From: Furcasterigmium furcatum
Taxonomy: Eukaryota > Ascomycota > Sordariomycetes > Glomerellales > Plectosphaerellaceae
Reading direction: 5' to 3'
Length of the DNA stretch: 64,000 nucleotides
NCBI GenBank assembly: GCA_001599815.1
Contig: BCIA01000001.1
Coordinates: 3,786,934-3,850,933, forward strand
Positions within the stretch are counted from its first letter, which is position 1, and each line of letters starts with the position of its first letter. The notes below the pieces were generated by a model that was not told the DNA's origin, searched no databases, and saw only the letters and a list, made by a program, of their open reading frames with translations. The position numbers and the translations under genes are program-made. Shown piece by piece: positions 10,810 through 21,421 of this stretch.

Positions 10810-12091
10810 TGGAGATGGAGGAGTGAGGGCGACCAGGGCCTCTCGCGATTGTATTTTTTGGCGTTGTGGGACATCTAATTTACTTCAGACAGGCAGGAGT
10901 AGGTACGACGGGCTGCGACTTCCCCAGACAGGATCCAGATAACATATGCCAAGACCGTCATCTACTGATACACGCTGAATTGTTAAGCTTCGGGTGGCTT
11001 GGGAGTGCCGGCGCGGCTTGGTGGGTGCCGCCTGGGCGCTATGGATTTAGCAGCTTCAGGGGACGGATTCAGTGCGGGAGTGCCTGACGCGATGCCGGGG
11101 TGCGAGCACGCCATCACTTGGCATCATCATCCAACACGACGGCGCTCGTTTTGCCGCCTCGAAACGACTGTTCTTTACGCAATGGAATCCATCTTGTTGG
11201 AATCTGACTCCCTCGACCTGCCTCATCAGGCTTGAGAGCCGTATGCTTTGCGGGTACGCAATGGCTTTTCCACAACTGAAGCCTCAAGCCTCTCGAACTT
11301 GGCCAGTTCAGGCAAGTCGTCATGATTCCCGTGTCCAGCAATGGCTAGTTCTGAGGGGCGTGCCGATGGTCTTCCTCCAAAGAAGCTTGATGGAAGCCAG
11401 GGTCTAGCTTAGTTGCTTAGGTACCACTTACACGCTTCCCGTCCGTCCTCAGGGCGACGATACTACGTTGCACGGTTGGACTCTGCCCTGCCCAATCGAA
11501 GCTTGCCATCCATGAGGGGATTCAAGAATCGACTGACGATCTTCCCACCATCTTTAACAGAAGCTTACTCACAGTCACTCACAGTCACTCTGCCTCGGTC
11601 AGGTGCTTGCTTGCTTCCTCCTCCTCCAGCAGCGCCTGCAGATCCTGTGGCAGAGCCGTGCAACCCATCACAGCAGCTCTTGCACCTTCAGACCAAGTGA
11701 TGACCAACTCTCCGGGTTGCGTGCTATGACGTGCCAAGAGGCTTGTTCCGTAGAAGGGCCTCTTTCCAGGATCTTTGGTGTTGTATCGACCCTCCAATTC
11801 GAATATTTTACCAGCAGCTCTCGGCGTTCCCGCGCCGCCGATTCTGCGCAATTGTCGATCCTTGCACGAACCGATCCTTGTTTCTCTCGTAAATTTCTTT
11901 CCACTCCTCTTCTCTCCCGCGTGGGATCGTCCAGGGTCTGTCACCGTTCGTCTTGTCCTACATATACACCCTGGTCGAGCTCGTCCAGACAAGCTCTTCT
12001 CGGCCATCCTTGGACCCCTCCATCCCAAGATTCCCCCCCCCCCTCGCAGCTGTTAGGTGCCTTTTACTGCCTCTTCTGGCCGCGCTGTTCC
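10810..12091. promoter_or_regulatory. Intergenic region and leader of the amino acid permease
   Basis: 1.28 kb between two plus-strand genes. It contains an exact two-copy 10-bp tandem repeat (11571-11590). The last 150 bases are pyrimidine-rich and include a run of 11 C at 12033-12043 followed by TCGCAG, which could be the acceptor of a leader intron. No gene is seen. Confidence 0.5.
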
Positions 12092-13803
12092 ATGTCCGAC
12101 GACGAGAAGAAGACTGCCGAGGGGCAGAGAGACGGAAACGTCCTCGACGGACGGACACCTGCTGGCAGCGTCAAGGACCAAGAGACCTATGCCTACGATG
12201 AGTCTCGCAAGATCGGCGTGACTGGCGCCGTCTTCTTGATTCTCAACAAGATGATCGGTACAGGAGGTATGCTTTGTCTCTCGAATACCTCAGGCCATCA
12301 CAGCTGCTGACTCGGTGTCCAGTATTCTCGACTCCGTCAGGTGTCTTTGCGCAAACCGGCTCCATCGGTATCAGCTTGATGCTCTGGGTCATCGGCGGCA
12401 TTCTCACACTCTGTGGTATCAGCGTTTTCCTCGAATTCGGCCTAGCCATTCCCCGATCTGGCGGCGAGAAGAACTACCTCGAGCGGGTGTACCGTGAGTC
12501 CTCCTCGTCTCTGGCCAAGCACCACATATTCTAAAGATGTCTCCCAGGCCACCCCAAGTACCTCGCGACTTGCGTCCTCGCCTCGCAGATGATCCTCCTC
12601 GGGTTCTCGTCCGGAAACTCCCTGGCTTTCGGCCGTTACGTCTTGTTCGCCTCCGGCAGCGACTCGCCCGATAACTGGGCTGCCCGTGGCATCGCCATCG
12701 CGTGTGCGACATTCGCCACTTTCATCCACGCAGTCGCGCCAAAGACCGGCATCCGGTTGTTCAACGTCCTTGGTGTTTTCAAGGTAGTCGTGCTTCTCTT
12801 CATCGTCTGCTCGGGCTTCGCCGCCCTTGCCGGCCATCGTCGTGTCCCGGACCCCGAAAACTTCAAGAACGCCTTCGTCATCCATGAAGGCGAGGGCTAC
12901 GGCAACGGCGGCGTCTATGGCTATGCCACTGCACTCCTTCGAGTCATCTACAGCTACAAGGGCTGGGAGAACGCAAATTACGTCGTGGGCGAGCTGAAGA
13001 ACCCCAAGCGCACGCTCTCCATCGCCGCTCCGTTGGCGGTTGGTGGCGTCACCATTCTATACGTCCTGGCCAACATCGCGTACTTTGCTGCCATTCCCAA
13101 GGAGCAGCTGGCGACCTCTGAAGCCCTCGTTGCCGGCGTTTACTTCCAGAATATGTTCGGAGAAACCGCAGGCCGGAGAGTTCTCCCCGTTTTCGTCTGC
13201 ATCTCCAACCTCGGCAACGTTCTCGCAGTGAGCTTTGCGCACGCCCGCCTCAACCAGGAGCTCGCCAAGGAGGGCATGCTCCCCTTCAGCCGCTTCTGGG
13301 CATCCAACAAGCCTTTCAACGCACCTGCCGCTTCCCTGTTCCTGCACTGGATCGTGACGGTCATCGTTCTCGTTGCACCCCCGCCCGGCCCGGCGTACAA
13401 CTTCATCGTCGACCTGTACACGTACCCCGGAGCCTGGATTTTGGTATTCGTCTGCGGCGGTCTCATCTACTTGCAATGGACCGAGTCCGAGAATTGGACG
13501 TCGCCGTGGCACACATACCTGCCGATCTCGCTGCTATACCTCCTGGCAAACGCCTTCTTGGCCGTCGTGCCTTTCATCCCCCCCTCGACGACGGCTCCCA
13601 ATGGTTACCCCTATTACGTCTTCCCGGTGGTTGGTGTTGGCGTTTTGCTTCTGGGCGCCTTCTACTGGCTTTGCTGGACGAAGGTCTGGCCCAAGGTTGG
13701 CGGCTACAAGATCGTGGCGGACAGAGACGTTGATGAGGAAGGAAACGAAGTCATCCGGTACAGGAAGGTCAGCACGAAGGGCCACTCGGGTCCCATTGAC
13801 TGA
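12092..13803 (+). CDS. Amino acid permease, APC superfamily (high-affinity methionine permease-like)
   Basis: Three exons, 12092-12266, 12323-12493 and 12548-13803, give 533 residues with about 12 hydrophobic segments. The first transmembrane helix carries the substrate-site signature KMIGTGVFSTPSGVF, and the third has GFSSGNSLAFGRY. Both are typical of the LAT-like fungal MUP1 group, which imports methionine and cysteine at the plasma membrane. The substrate is inferred from that resemblance and could be another neutral amino acid. The start is the ATG followed by SDDEKKTAEG, giving a hydrophilic cytosolic N-tail of about 45 residues. The same frame is open further upstream with an in-frame ATG at 11726, but that stretch looks like leader sequence, not a permease tail. 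Regulation is not evident from the sequence. Confidence 0.9.
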
Positions 13804-13941
13804 GCGCGATGAGTGCCGGTGTAGTAGTTACGCGTTAACTGCCTGACAAGTCTTTGTGTGTGCATGAACCTGGTAGATACCCATTCCTAGTGAATTAATA
13901 GTAATACATGTTTGGCAACAGCGATCAACCAGTTGCTAGGA

Positions 13942-14263
13942 CTATTCCTCCAGACCCTCTTCGTCGCCAGGCTCACGGAACTGGCCAGGCTTTGCTGCAC
14001 CACGAGTGCGCTCATCCATGATGTTGCTCGTGTCGATGGCCTCCTTGTCGTCGCGTTCTTGAGATCAATAATCAGTATCATGTTTAGATGTCAAGTGTTT
14101 CAAGACCCATACCAAGCTGGGCGTCCGTATTCTGGTCGCCCATCAGCGGCTCCTCGACCTTGGCATCGTCCGACTGGACAGGAATGGTATTCTGACCGGT
14201 GCGAGAGACGTAGGCGTCATCCTTTTCGGTCTTGTTCTCAACGAGGCCTTCTCTGGAAGACAT
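13942..14263 (-). CDS. Small hydrophilic protein with CHZ-like motif
   Basis: Two exons, 14113-14263 and 13942-14057, make an 88-residue acidic, probably disordered protein. The splice is canonical (GTATGG donor, CAAG acceptor) and joins DAQLE to RDDKEAID without a frame change. Residues in the second half, AIDTSNIMDERTRGA, resemble the CHZ motif of histone H2A.Z chaperones, whose core is an acidic stretch followed by D/E-x-S-N-I then R-T-R-G. The resemblance is short, so the chaperone role is a suggestion; the alternative is an uncharacterised conserved fungal protein. It lies convergent to the permease, with about 140 bp between stop codons, and divergent from the Arg/Asp repeat gene. Confidence 0.7.
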
Positions 14264-15355
14264 TGTGACGGTGGATTTTGATAGCTGAAACACAGTAAAG
14301 TTGGTTCCTCTCGGATGAGCAAGCTGACTTCCCATATTAGATAGTATTTCCGCCAGAGCACGGCTTCATATAGCCTGACAGCCTACGGATCTAGTGCAGT
14401 GTCTTTCCGTTGTAAGTAAGTCTGTCTATCCGTCTATGACGCCCTCTCTGGTGCCATCGCAATGATCGTTGACGCAGGGGATGGCTAGTTGAACCGAGCC
14501 TCTTGAGAGCGTTTCCTTATTTGGCTTTGGTTTTGTCCTGGGATTTCCGACATCGAGTCCGACGCAGGTGAAACTCCGATCGGGCAGACCCCCGCCATGA
14601 TGCCTTGACCTTGACCCTCCATGCACCGTCCTCTGGTGTCCGGTCGGTGAGGACCCACTCACCGACCCCTATCCTCGGTGGGCGGGACACGGCAGAGGAC
14701 GGCTCGGTCTGATATCACGGGACCAGTCTTCTTCCCCTTGGCGCTTCAGCCCGCCTCATGCAAGCTGCACCTTGACGTGCCATTCTCGCCTCCTCACCGC
14801 CGTCTCCGAGGAATCTCTTCATTTAGACTGGCAGGCCTCCAAAACCACCCCACTTTTACATCAGAGTGGTCGCAGAAACTCCCCCTGTTCAGCGCACCTG
14901 GGCCTGCGTAGCCTGGGCAAATCGGCGTAGCAGCATGGGTTGCCTCTGTGCTCTGTGCGGAAAATAAGTGGTGAGACAGACTGCCGAGATCAGCCGTCGC
15001 ACAAGGGGGCCATGCCACCCTGTACCTACGTACATGTAAAGGGTCCCTTTTCTTTCTTTGTCTCATTGTCGTCACGGCCGATCCCATCCATTCCATCCAC
15101 CCAACGACAACACCATCCTCATCCTACTAGTCTTCCACCAACGGCTGATCCCGCGCCGCCCGTCTGTATCAGTACACTTCCGGCGACTCGATCAGCGACA
15201 ACCACAGGCACCCAACGACGCCATTCACGACATTCGCTTGACCTAGCGTGCGGCCAATACTCCTCGGGGACATCCCCGCATACAAACAAACGGCGCAAGC
15301 AGTCCTAGCAATTGACGCTCGAGACACACTGCGCTTCTGAGGCGGCGATCTCAAG
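14264..15355. promoter_or_regulatory. Divergent promoter between the CHZ-like gene and the Arg/Asp repeat gene
   Basis: 1.1 kb between divergent starts. Short open frames on both strands show no recognisable protein. The part nearest the plus-strand gene is rich in CCA and CAA triplets, as often seen in fungal 5' leaders. Confidence 0.5.
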
Positions 15356-16345
15356 ATGCCCTACGACGACGAATACTCCCGTCGCTCCTCGAGGAGGGGC
15401 GGCGGCGGGGGAGGATATCGATCCGACGATGTCGTCCTCCCAGATGGCTACGAATCCCCTCCCCCACACTACTCTGAGGCCTCCTCTCGACACGACCGAC
15501 CTCGCGACCGCGATCGAGGCCGCTATGACGACCGGCATAGAAGCCGCTACGACGACTCAGACCGCCAGGCAGCCAGCCACCGGCGGCATCACTCTGTAGA
15601 TGCCCACGGTCGGCCGAGCCGCCACCGCTACGACGACTCCGACTCCGACTCGGAAGACGACCGCCGCCGCCGCCGTCACCGGCAGAGCGAGCGTGGCAGG
15701 GACGGAGACCGCGACGGCGCCAAATACTACCCCCCGCGGGCGGGCGGTGCCGCCGTCGCCTCGTCGGGCCGTCGAGGCAGGGACAACTACTACCCCCCTC
15801 GCGCGGGAGACAACAGGGACAGCAGGGATAGCAGGGACGCCAGGGGGGGCTCCCGCTCGCGCACGCGCAACGACAGCAAGGAGGCCCCGACGCCGTCCCG
15901 GTCGAAGTCGTGGTCGGCCGCCTTCTCGAGCCCCGCGGCGAAGAACAAGATGATGGCCGCCGGCAGCGCGGCGCTGGCGGCCGGCGCGGCAGAGGTGTGG
16001 AAGGTGCGCAAGGACAAGGGCGCGATGATGGAGAAGGGCCTCAAGATCGGCACCGCGGCGGCCGGAGCGGCGGCCGTTGCGGCATTCAGCGGCGGCGGCG
16101 GTGGCGACAACAACGATGACCGGAGGCGCGATGACAGGCGCGACGACCGACGCGATGACCGACGCGATTCGTCGAGGTACGACGACAGGGATAGATACAG
16201 CAGGGACAGGTACGGCGACAGGGACAGGGACAGGAGCAGGGAGAGGGACAGCGGAGGCGGCGGCGGGGGAACGCGGGACGCGCTCAAGTCTGCGCTGGGC
16301 GGCATGTTGATGCAACGCGTGGTGTCGGGCTTTGCGAAGCGTTGA
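15356..16345 (+). CDS. Arg/Asp-rich repeat protein with Ala/Gly hydrophobic core
   Basis: A single-exon protein of 329 residues that I cannot assign to a characterised family. Residues 1-180 are low complexity (RDRDRGRYDD, DRRRRRHRQ, two YYPPRAG copies). Residues about 187-248 form an Ala/Gly-rich hydrophobic stretch with two small-residue helices separated by a charged loop (AAGSAALAAGAAEVW and AAAGAAAVAAF), which looks like a glycine-zipper hairpin. Next comes a mixed-charge repeat RRDDRRDDRRDDRRD, and the C-terminus ends in a short amphipathic segment (LKSALGGMLMQRVVSGF). Such proteins are common in filamentous ascomycetes and may be membrane- or condensate-associated; function is unknown. 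Long antisense frames over this gene arise from the GC-rich repeats. The start ATG is preceded by CAAG, an acceptable context. Confidence 0.75.
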   Translation: MPYDDEYSRRSSRRGGGGGGYRSDDVVLPDGYESPPPHYSEASSRHDRPRDRDRGRYDDRHRSRYDDSDRQAASHRRHHSVDAHGRPSRHRYDDSDSDSEDDRRRRRHRQSERGRDGDRDGAKYYPPRAGGAAVASSGRRGRDNYYPPRAGDNRDSRDSRDARGGSRSRTRNDSKEAPTPSRSKSWSAAFSSPAAKNKMMAAGSAALAAGAAEVWKVRKDKGAMMEKGLKIGTAAAGAAAVAAFSGGGGGDNNDDRRRDDRRDDRRDDRRDSSRYDDRDRYSRDRYGDRDRDRSRERDSGGGGGGTRDALKSALGGMLMQRVVSGFAKR

Positions 16346-17141
16346 GGAAGTCGGGATTTCCAGCGATATGCACCGGCAGCATTTCTGCAGCTGCCTTACC
16401 TTACGAGACACACGGCCACCACAAGCATGATCATCAGGCGTTGGTATAGAGGATAGTGGGATATTCTCCTTTCCAATTAAAAGTTTTCTTCGCCCTTAGC
16501 TTTTAGGTACTTGCGATGTGTTACAAGTACACTTTGGGATCTCTCCGCAAGACTCAGGGGTTTCATGCCTGGGTCAGGAGGGAGACCTGGGAGTCATGAC
16601 ATCAACGAGATCCCCATGTCGTGCGAATATCCGCATCTCCACTTGGATACGGATCGGTTTGGGAGGTAAATTATGAGGCTCCCAGCGCCTGGATTGAGAT
16701 CAAAACTGTGAAAAGAGATGCTAGTTGGACGCCAAATCTCGCACGAAGGCTTGTCACGAGCATGACACGAACAACAAGTTGGCCGTCTCCGTCAAGCTTC
16801 GACAGACCGTCACCAACCGCCAGACGAAGGTGTCATCCTCGTAAAAAGAAGAAATTCGGGGAAGAAACCTGGAGCAAACTTTCCGTTTCATGAGTCCTTT
16901 CCCGTGCTGGTGAGACTTTGAGATGCGGGGAGAGTTGGACCGTCCTTGGAGGCTGGACGCCTCATCTCACCCGACTCCTAGTAGACGCATCATCGGTCTG
17001 GAGATGCGCAATTAATGGAGTTTGATGCCATATATAAGACGAGCGTGCTCTCTTTAAACTTCAACTTAGATCTGCATTGTAGTTCCATCCTCAACCCATC
17101 AAAGAAGAAACATCCACTCCAATTGCACCAATTGCTTCACA
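16346..17141. promoter_or_regulatory. Intergenic region and promoter of the TUDOR gene
   Basis: About 800 bp between two plus-strand genes. The distal part carries no recognisable coding signal. The proximal part is AT-richer and carries a TATA box (listed separately) and a leader with AAGAAGAAACATCC just before the start. Confidence 0.5.
17031..17038 (+). promoter_or_regulatory. TATA box of the TUDOR gene
   Basis: TATATAAG lies 111 bases before the start codon at 17142, a good fit to the consensus TATA element and the clearest core promoter motif in the window. TATA genes in fungi are often stress-inducible, so this small protein may be regulated that way (inference). Confidence 0.6.
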
Positions 17142-17481
17142 ATGGCCAAGTACAACACCGGCGATCAGGTCCGCTACAAGCCCGTTGGCGGTATGTCAGC
17201 TCGTTGCATCACTCTAATGCCGGTTTTCTGACGAGTTTACAGGTCCCGATTCCAACACATCTGAGAGTACCGGCACTATCAAGGGAGTCTTGACGTCTCC
17301 AGGCCAGCAGGCGTCTCGCAACGTCCAGGCCAGCGACGACATGCCTCGATACGAGGTAAAAACCTGTCGATGCTCTCGTGTCAACAAAAGATGCTAATTG
17401 AACACTTCTAATTAGATCGAGAACCACAACACCGGAAAGACAACGTCGGTTTACGAGCAGAACATCCTCGGTCGTCAGTAA
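17142..17481 (+). CDS. Hypervirulence-associated-type (Hva1) TUDOR domain protein
   Basis: Three small exons, 17142-17190, 17243-17355 and 17416-17481, encode 75 residues, essentially one domain. The product runs MAKYNTGDQVRYKPVGG, then SESTGTIKGVL, PRYEIENHNTGKTT and VYEQNILG. This is the pattern of the fungal and bacterial Hva1_TUDOR (DUF2945) family, and the full domain length is present. Its biochemical role is unknown; the fold suggests a small SH3-like binding barrel. The name comes from one fungal study and does not itself imply a role in disease. All introns have GT-AG ends. A TATATAAG box upstream suggests inducible expression. Confidence 0.9.
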
Positions 17482-19461
17482 CTCCCAGGAGACAGATCTG
17501 AGAATTCAAGTGTCAAAATTGATCCAGATTGGCGGGCATGGATTTTCGTTCTCGGTGTAGGTAGCTACTTAATCCAGACATTTTCAGGAACATGAGTTCC
17601 ACAGTGACATGGACGTTGGCGAAGATTGATGATAGGCGGCGGGTGGCGAAATGCGATAACAAACCCGCCGGATAGACCTTGGCAACTCCGGTTTTGGATC
17701 GCGTTATGGGGCTTCTTCTACTGTACTGATGTCAAAGTCGGTCTTGCAGAAGGAGACAATTGTGTGCAGATTTCTTGAGTACAAGTACAAGTACGGCAAG
17801 TACGGGTGAGCTGACTTCCGTCACCTTTTGGAGGCCATCGGGGAGCCGGACTCGAAAAGCGGGGCCCCGTTCGCCGGGGTCACGGTGGGGTGGGACACCT
17901 GGCCCCCGAGCTGAGCCGACAGCTGCGGGTGTTGCCAAAAACTTGCTTCAGAGCCATCATTTATGACAGATACAGCGCGACGGGGAGACCATGCCCATCT
18001 ATCTTTTCATGTCCAAATCTTCGGGCATGGGATGAACCAAAAATCGTGGTTCCATGGGTGTCAACGACCTGCCACCTCGGCGTAGTGTACATGCAGCAAA
18101 CGGCTGACAGGATGACAGGCAAGTCACGGTCTCAGATGGCTGGACTTTGGTCCCTGGTCGGTGACTGGCAGGTCCTCTCTCCATTGGGACATCACTCCAC
18201 TTTTGACCCCTCAGCCACAACCCATCAGTACATGTGAATGACTTAAGTGCTGCAGATGGGAACGAATCAGCCATTGTGGCGGGAGGATCTCAAAGAGTAC
18301 GCCATCGAGGATCGTCGAATTCTGAACATGCACCGGATCCCATTACGCGTGGCTCTGTATCGAGTACGCGAGCGGTTCGCGAGTAGGTAACGGGCTTGCG
18401 GGCTTCCATCAACGCACGTCGTCTCTCAATCCCAGGAAACAGCTGAGATGCCACCGAACTGCTGAAGGTCCTACAGCGACCTCGCACTCTGTACCCTTCA
18501 GGCCACATGTCATAACATGATCGATTATTGATCGAAACTCTGAAATGACCCCAGACTGACGTTGTACCAGTAGGGAGCTTTGCGAACTTTCCCCGCCAGC
18601 AACCTCGAGGGGACGATCAACCCTGTGACCCCTGTGATCCCAGTGGCGGCTCGCAGATCCATCGCTAGCCGGACCGCCAGGGCACTGTTTCCGGTTACCG
18701 TCCGTGCCGTTGAAGCTTTGCCCATCCTGGTCCTCCTCGCTTCTGGGCCAAACCCTGCCGGAGCCGGAGCTTTTGCTCCTGCTATCAACCAATCCCCAGA
18801 GACGTACCCCCAAAGGCGCCAGCATTGGCGCACCCTCCCTATCTTCCTGAACAAATGTTCTTTCACAATCCACAGGTATCAAAGAGTCATTTGAAGGTCC
18901 TTCTGGTACCGGGGGACGACCCGAAAACAGACGTCACAGGTACCGGGGACACAAACGCCGCAAGCCAGCCATCCGTCCATCACCCCTCGCACCACGCCAC
19001 TCATGCCAGCAGCAATGCCCGTATATGTATCATGGCATTCCTAGAAATTCGATCGCAGTTGTAGCCGTTCCTGTTGCTTCTCTTTTGGAATCTTCGCCTC
19101 CCAATTTATAACCGCTCCCCCGCCCCGTGTCCAACGCTTGGTGAACACATCTACTATCGTCTGTGGTGACGACCCGACGACAACCTCGCCGTTCCCTTCG
19201 ACTTTGTCCGTTCCCACTCCGAAATAACTCAGGCTGTTGAGCCATCCAGCCCCAAGCGACCAACCACGATCAATTAACATCCAATCTCTCGTAACGATTG
19301 ATTGTGGAGGTAAGCCTGGCCTGCTGCTTGCTACGGGTCCCCCGGCGAGCATGCGTTGGGCTCACTTCACCCCCATGCTCTTCAGCCAAGTGATCACTGA
19401 CCCTCAGCCACGCAGAAAATTGAAGTGACTCCTCGATACTAGCCGAATCTGCCCGCGCTAC
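17482..19461. promoter_or_regulatory. Gene-free stretch upstream of the Zn2Cys6/bZIP-like gene
   Basis: Two kilobases without a supportable gene. Overlapping frames at 18409-18894 on both strands look like chance. It contains AAGTAC-type short repeats around 17776-17802 and an ACGTCAC half-palindrome near 18933, a possible bZIP site. The region probably holds the promoter and leader of the downstream regulator. Confidence 0.45.
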
Positions 19462-21104
19462 ATGTCCTCGTATATACCACCACCGCAGCCGATGAATACA
19501 ACAGTACCAAGGCGCAAACCCAGAGTATGCACACGAGAAGCCTGTGAGACGTGCAGAGAGAAGAAGTCGAAGGTTAGTTCCCACCCCTTGACCCCGGCTC
19601 CCTCCCGCTGACTCCCCGCCCTTTCCAGTGCGATGGCGACCAGCCGTGCTCGAGATGCGAGGCCCGCGGGCTAGAATGCGTATACCAGATCCGAAACCAC
19701 CGAACCAAGCGCAGCCTGCGGGACGAGCTCGAGGACCTGAGAGAGAAACAACGCCTGCAGGACGTTCTCCTCGAGGCGCTCCAAGATCCTCAGAGGCGCG
19801 AAACCGCGTTACGACTCCTGGAAACCGACGATCCCCTTTCCGAAGCAGCCAGGTTGTGGCTGAAGGACGACATCGAAGAGGGAAACGAGCAATCCGCGGG
19901 GATCAAGGTCAGCGATGGCGGACAAAGGAGCCAGTCGGAATCTGCAAGTCCATTCCCGGATCTTTCGATGCCGCAACAACACACACGAGAAGACTATGCA
20001 TCGTCTCCAGGGAGTTCCCAAATCTCTCGCGTGAGAAGAGAGTCTAGTGTCTCGAACATGCCGAACGACGAACCATTCTCGATGCCGTCAGAGTCCGATA
20101 GGGTTGGCAACCAGATGAACTCGCTCACCGCGGCGGATGGCAACACCCAGGGGTTCTCGCAATACCCGCAGTCTTTTCCCGCCACCGTTGGAGTCCCTGG
20201 TGTGAATGGAACTCAATACGCCGGTCAACTAGACGGTTCCGCCCAGATGTTCGCATCACCATGGCTCGATCCGTCGATGGGCGGCGGTTCAAACCCGGCA
20301 TTCTCCCAGCAAAAGAATGGCCCCTTTCAGTCGGTCCGCGATGGAGGCATCCAAACATGGATGGGGAACTCGGGAACGTCGATGATGCCACAGCCCTTTT
20401 CAACACACCAGCCTCCCGAGTTCGACGACGCGCAATTCGGTCAGTGGGATTCACCGCAGGACGGCGTGAGGAAGATGTCCGCCGCGTCGTTACCGGCAAC
20501 ATCTACTGGGATGCCATTCAACTGCGAGCCACCAGCGCCACATCACTCCGCCGTGATGGAAGACGGCGTCTTCGCCTCGGGAGTCCAGGCCAACGCGGGC
20601 CCAGGCCACCGAGCAGCGAATACAAGGAAGCAGAGGACCTCCGTCTCCTCGGCGACCTCCAACAGCCAGTGCCAGCCCCGATCCAAGTCCCGCGAGCGTC
20701 ATCGCCTCGCTTCCGCGCGAAACTGGCACAAGCAGAAACAAGCCACCGCCGACCTCCAGGCGACCAAGGATCGTGTGGAGGCGCAGCATGCGTCCCTGAA
20801 GGACGAATACAACGACGTCCTCAACCAGGTACAGCAGTTCAAGCACGCTCTGCTCGGGCATGCCGGCTGCAACGATCCCGCCATCAAGATGTGGCTCGAG
20901 CGGGAGGCGAACGGTGTGCTGAGCGGGCTACATAACCCTCTTTCCGATGGCGCGGCGAGTGATCAGGGGCTTGCCATCATCCCCGGCGGGACTGAGAATC
21001 CGTATCCAACACCGGAGGAGGATCTTGCAACGCGGCAGAAGGCGCCGCTTGCAGAAGGAGACGATATGCTGATGAGGGGGGCTGAGGTGAACGTTACGGC
21101 ATGA
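19462..21104 (+). CDS. Zn2Cys6 regulator with a C-terminal bZIP-like region
   Basis: Exons 19462-19572 and 19629-21104 give 528 residues. The intron sits inside the zinc cluster, a common place. The cluster is complete: C28-x2-C31-x6-C38-x5-C44-x2-C47-x6-C54, followed by a basic linker and a coiled helix (RDELEDLREKQRLQ). The middle is Gln/Ser/Pro-rich and disordered. In the same frame, residues about 390-455 contain a basic stretch (RSKSRERHRLASARNW), then heptads with L, V, L, V and F, then GHAGCNDPAIKMWLE. The last piece resembles the conserved tail after the zipper in fungal ATF/CREB-like bZIP proteins (H-x2-C-x-D-P/R-x-I-x2-W-I). The usual basic-region Asn and Cys are replaced, so this half may dimerise without binding DNA. 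Target genes are unknown. Confidence 0.8.
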
Positions 21105-21421
21105 TTAAGGGACACTTCGCATATATCAGGAACATACGGACAGCATTATTCGGAGTAAGGCATTTTTGACGCACAATCGCGGTCTTGGTGATCGCTGGAC
21201 GTGCAACCAGAGGAAAGCCTCCAGTGTGCATTGCCTGCATGGACTGGCGGCCCAGCCAGAATGAAGTCTTCAGACCGGAGTAACCTTGGGACTCTATCCA
21301 TATGATACCTGTTGAATATTGCTGTTGGCTGTGCCGCATCGCATATATGTGTTGATGTGGACGCGGCTGAGTGGCTTCAGATGAGGTGCACCGTCACTCT
21401 GCTTCTCGGCATTGACTGGCC
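21105..21421. other. Short convergent 3' region
   Basis: About 320 bases between the stops of the convergent Zn2Cys6/bZIP-like gene and the flavocytochrome gene. It should hold both 3' UTRs. No gene is seen. Confidence 0.6.

Noticed and set aside
11603..12091. 163-codon N-terminal extension of the permease as the main form
   Set aside because: It begins at GTG and does not resemble permease tails; it is kept only as a possible minor form from the ATG at 11726.
15557..16411. Antisense open frame of 284 codons over the Arg/Asp repeat gene
   Set aside because: It results from the CGA/GAC repeats, which are open in several frames on both strands.
18409..18894. Overlapping frames of 104-157 codons on both strands
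   Set aside because: No family similarity and no strand bias; treated as intergenic.
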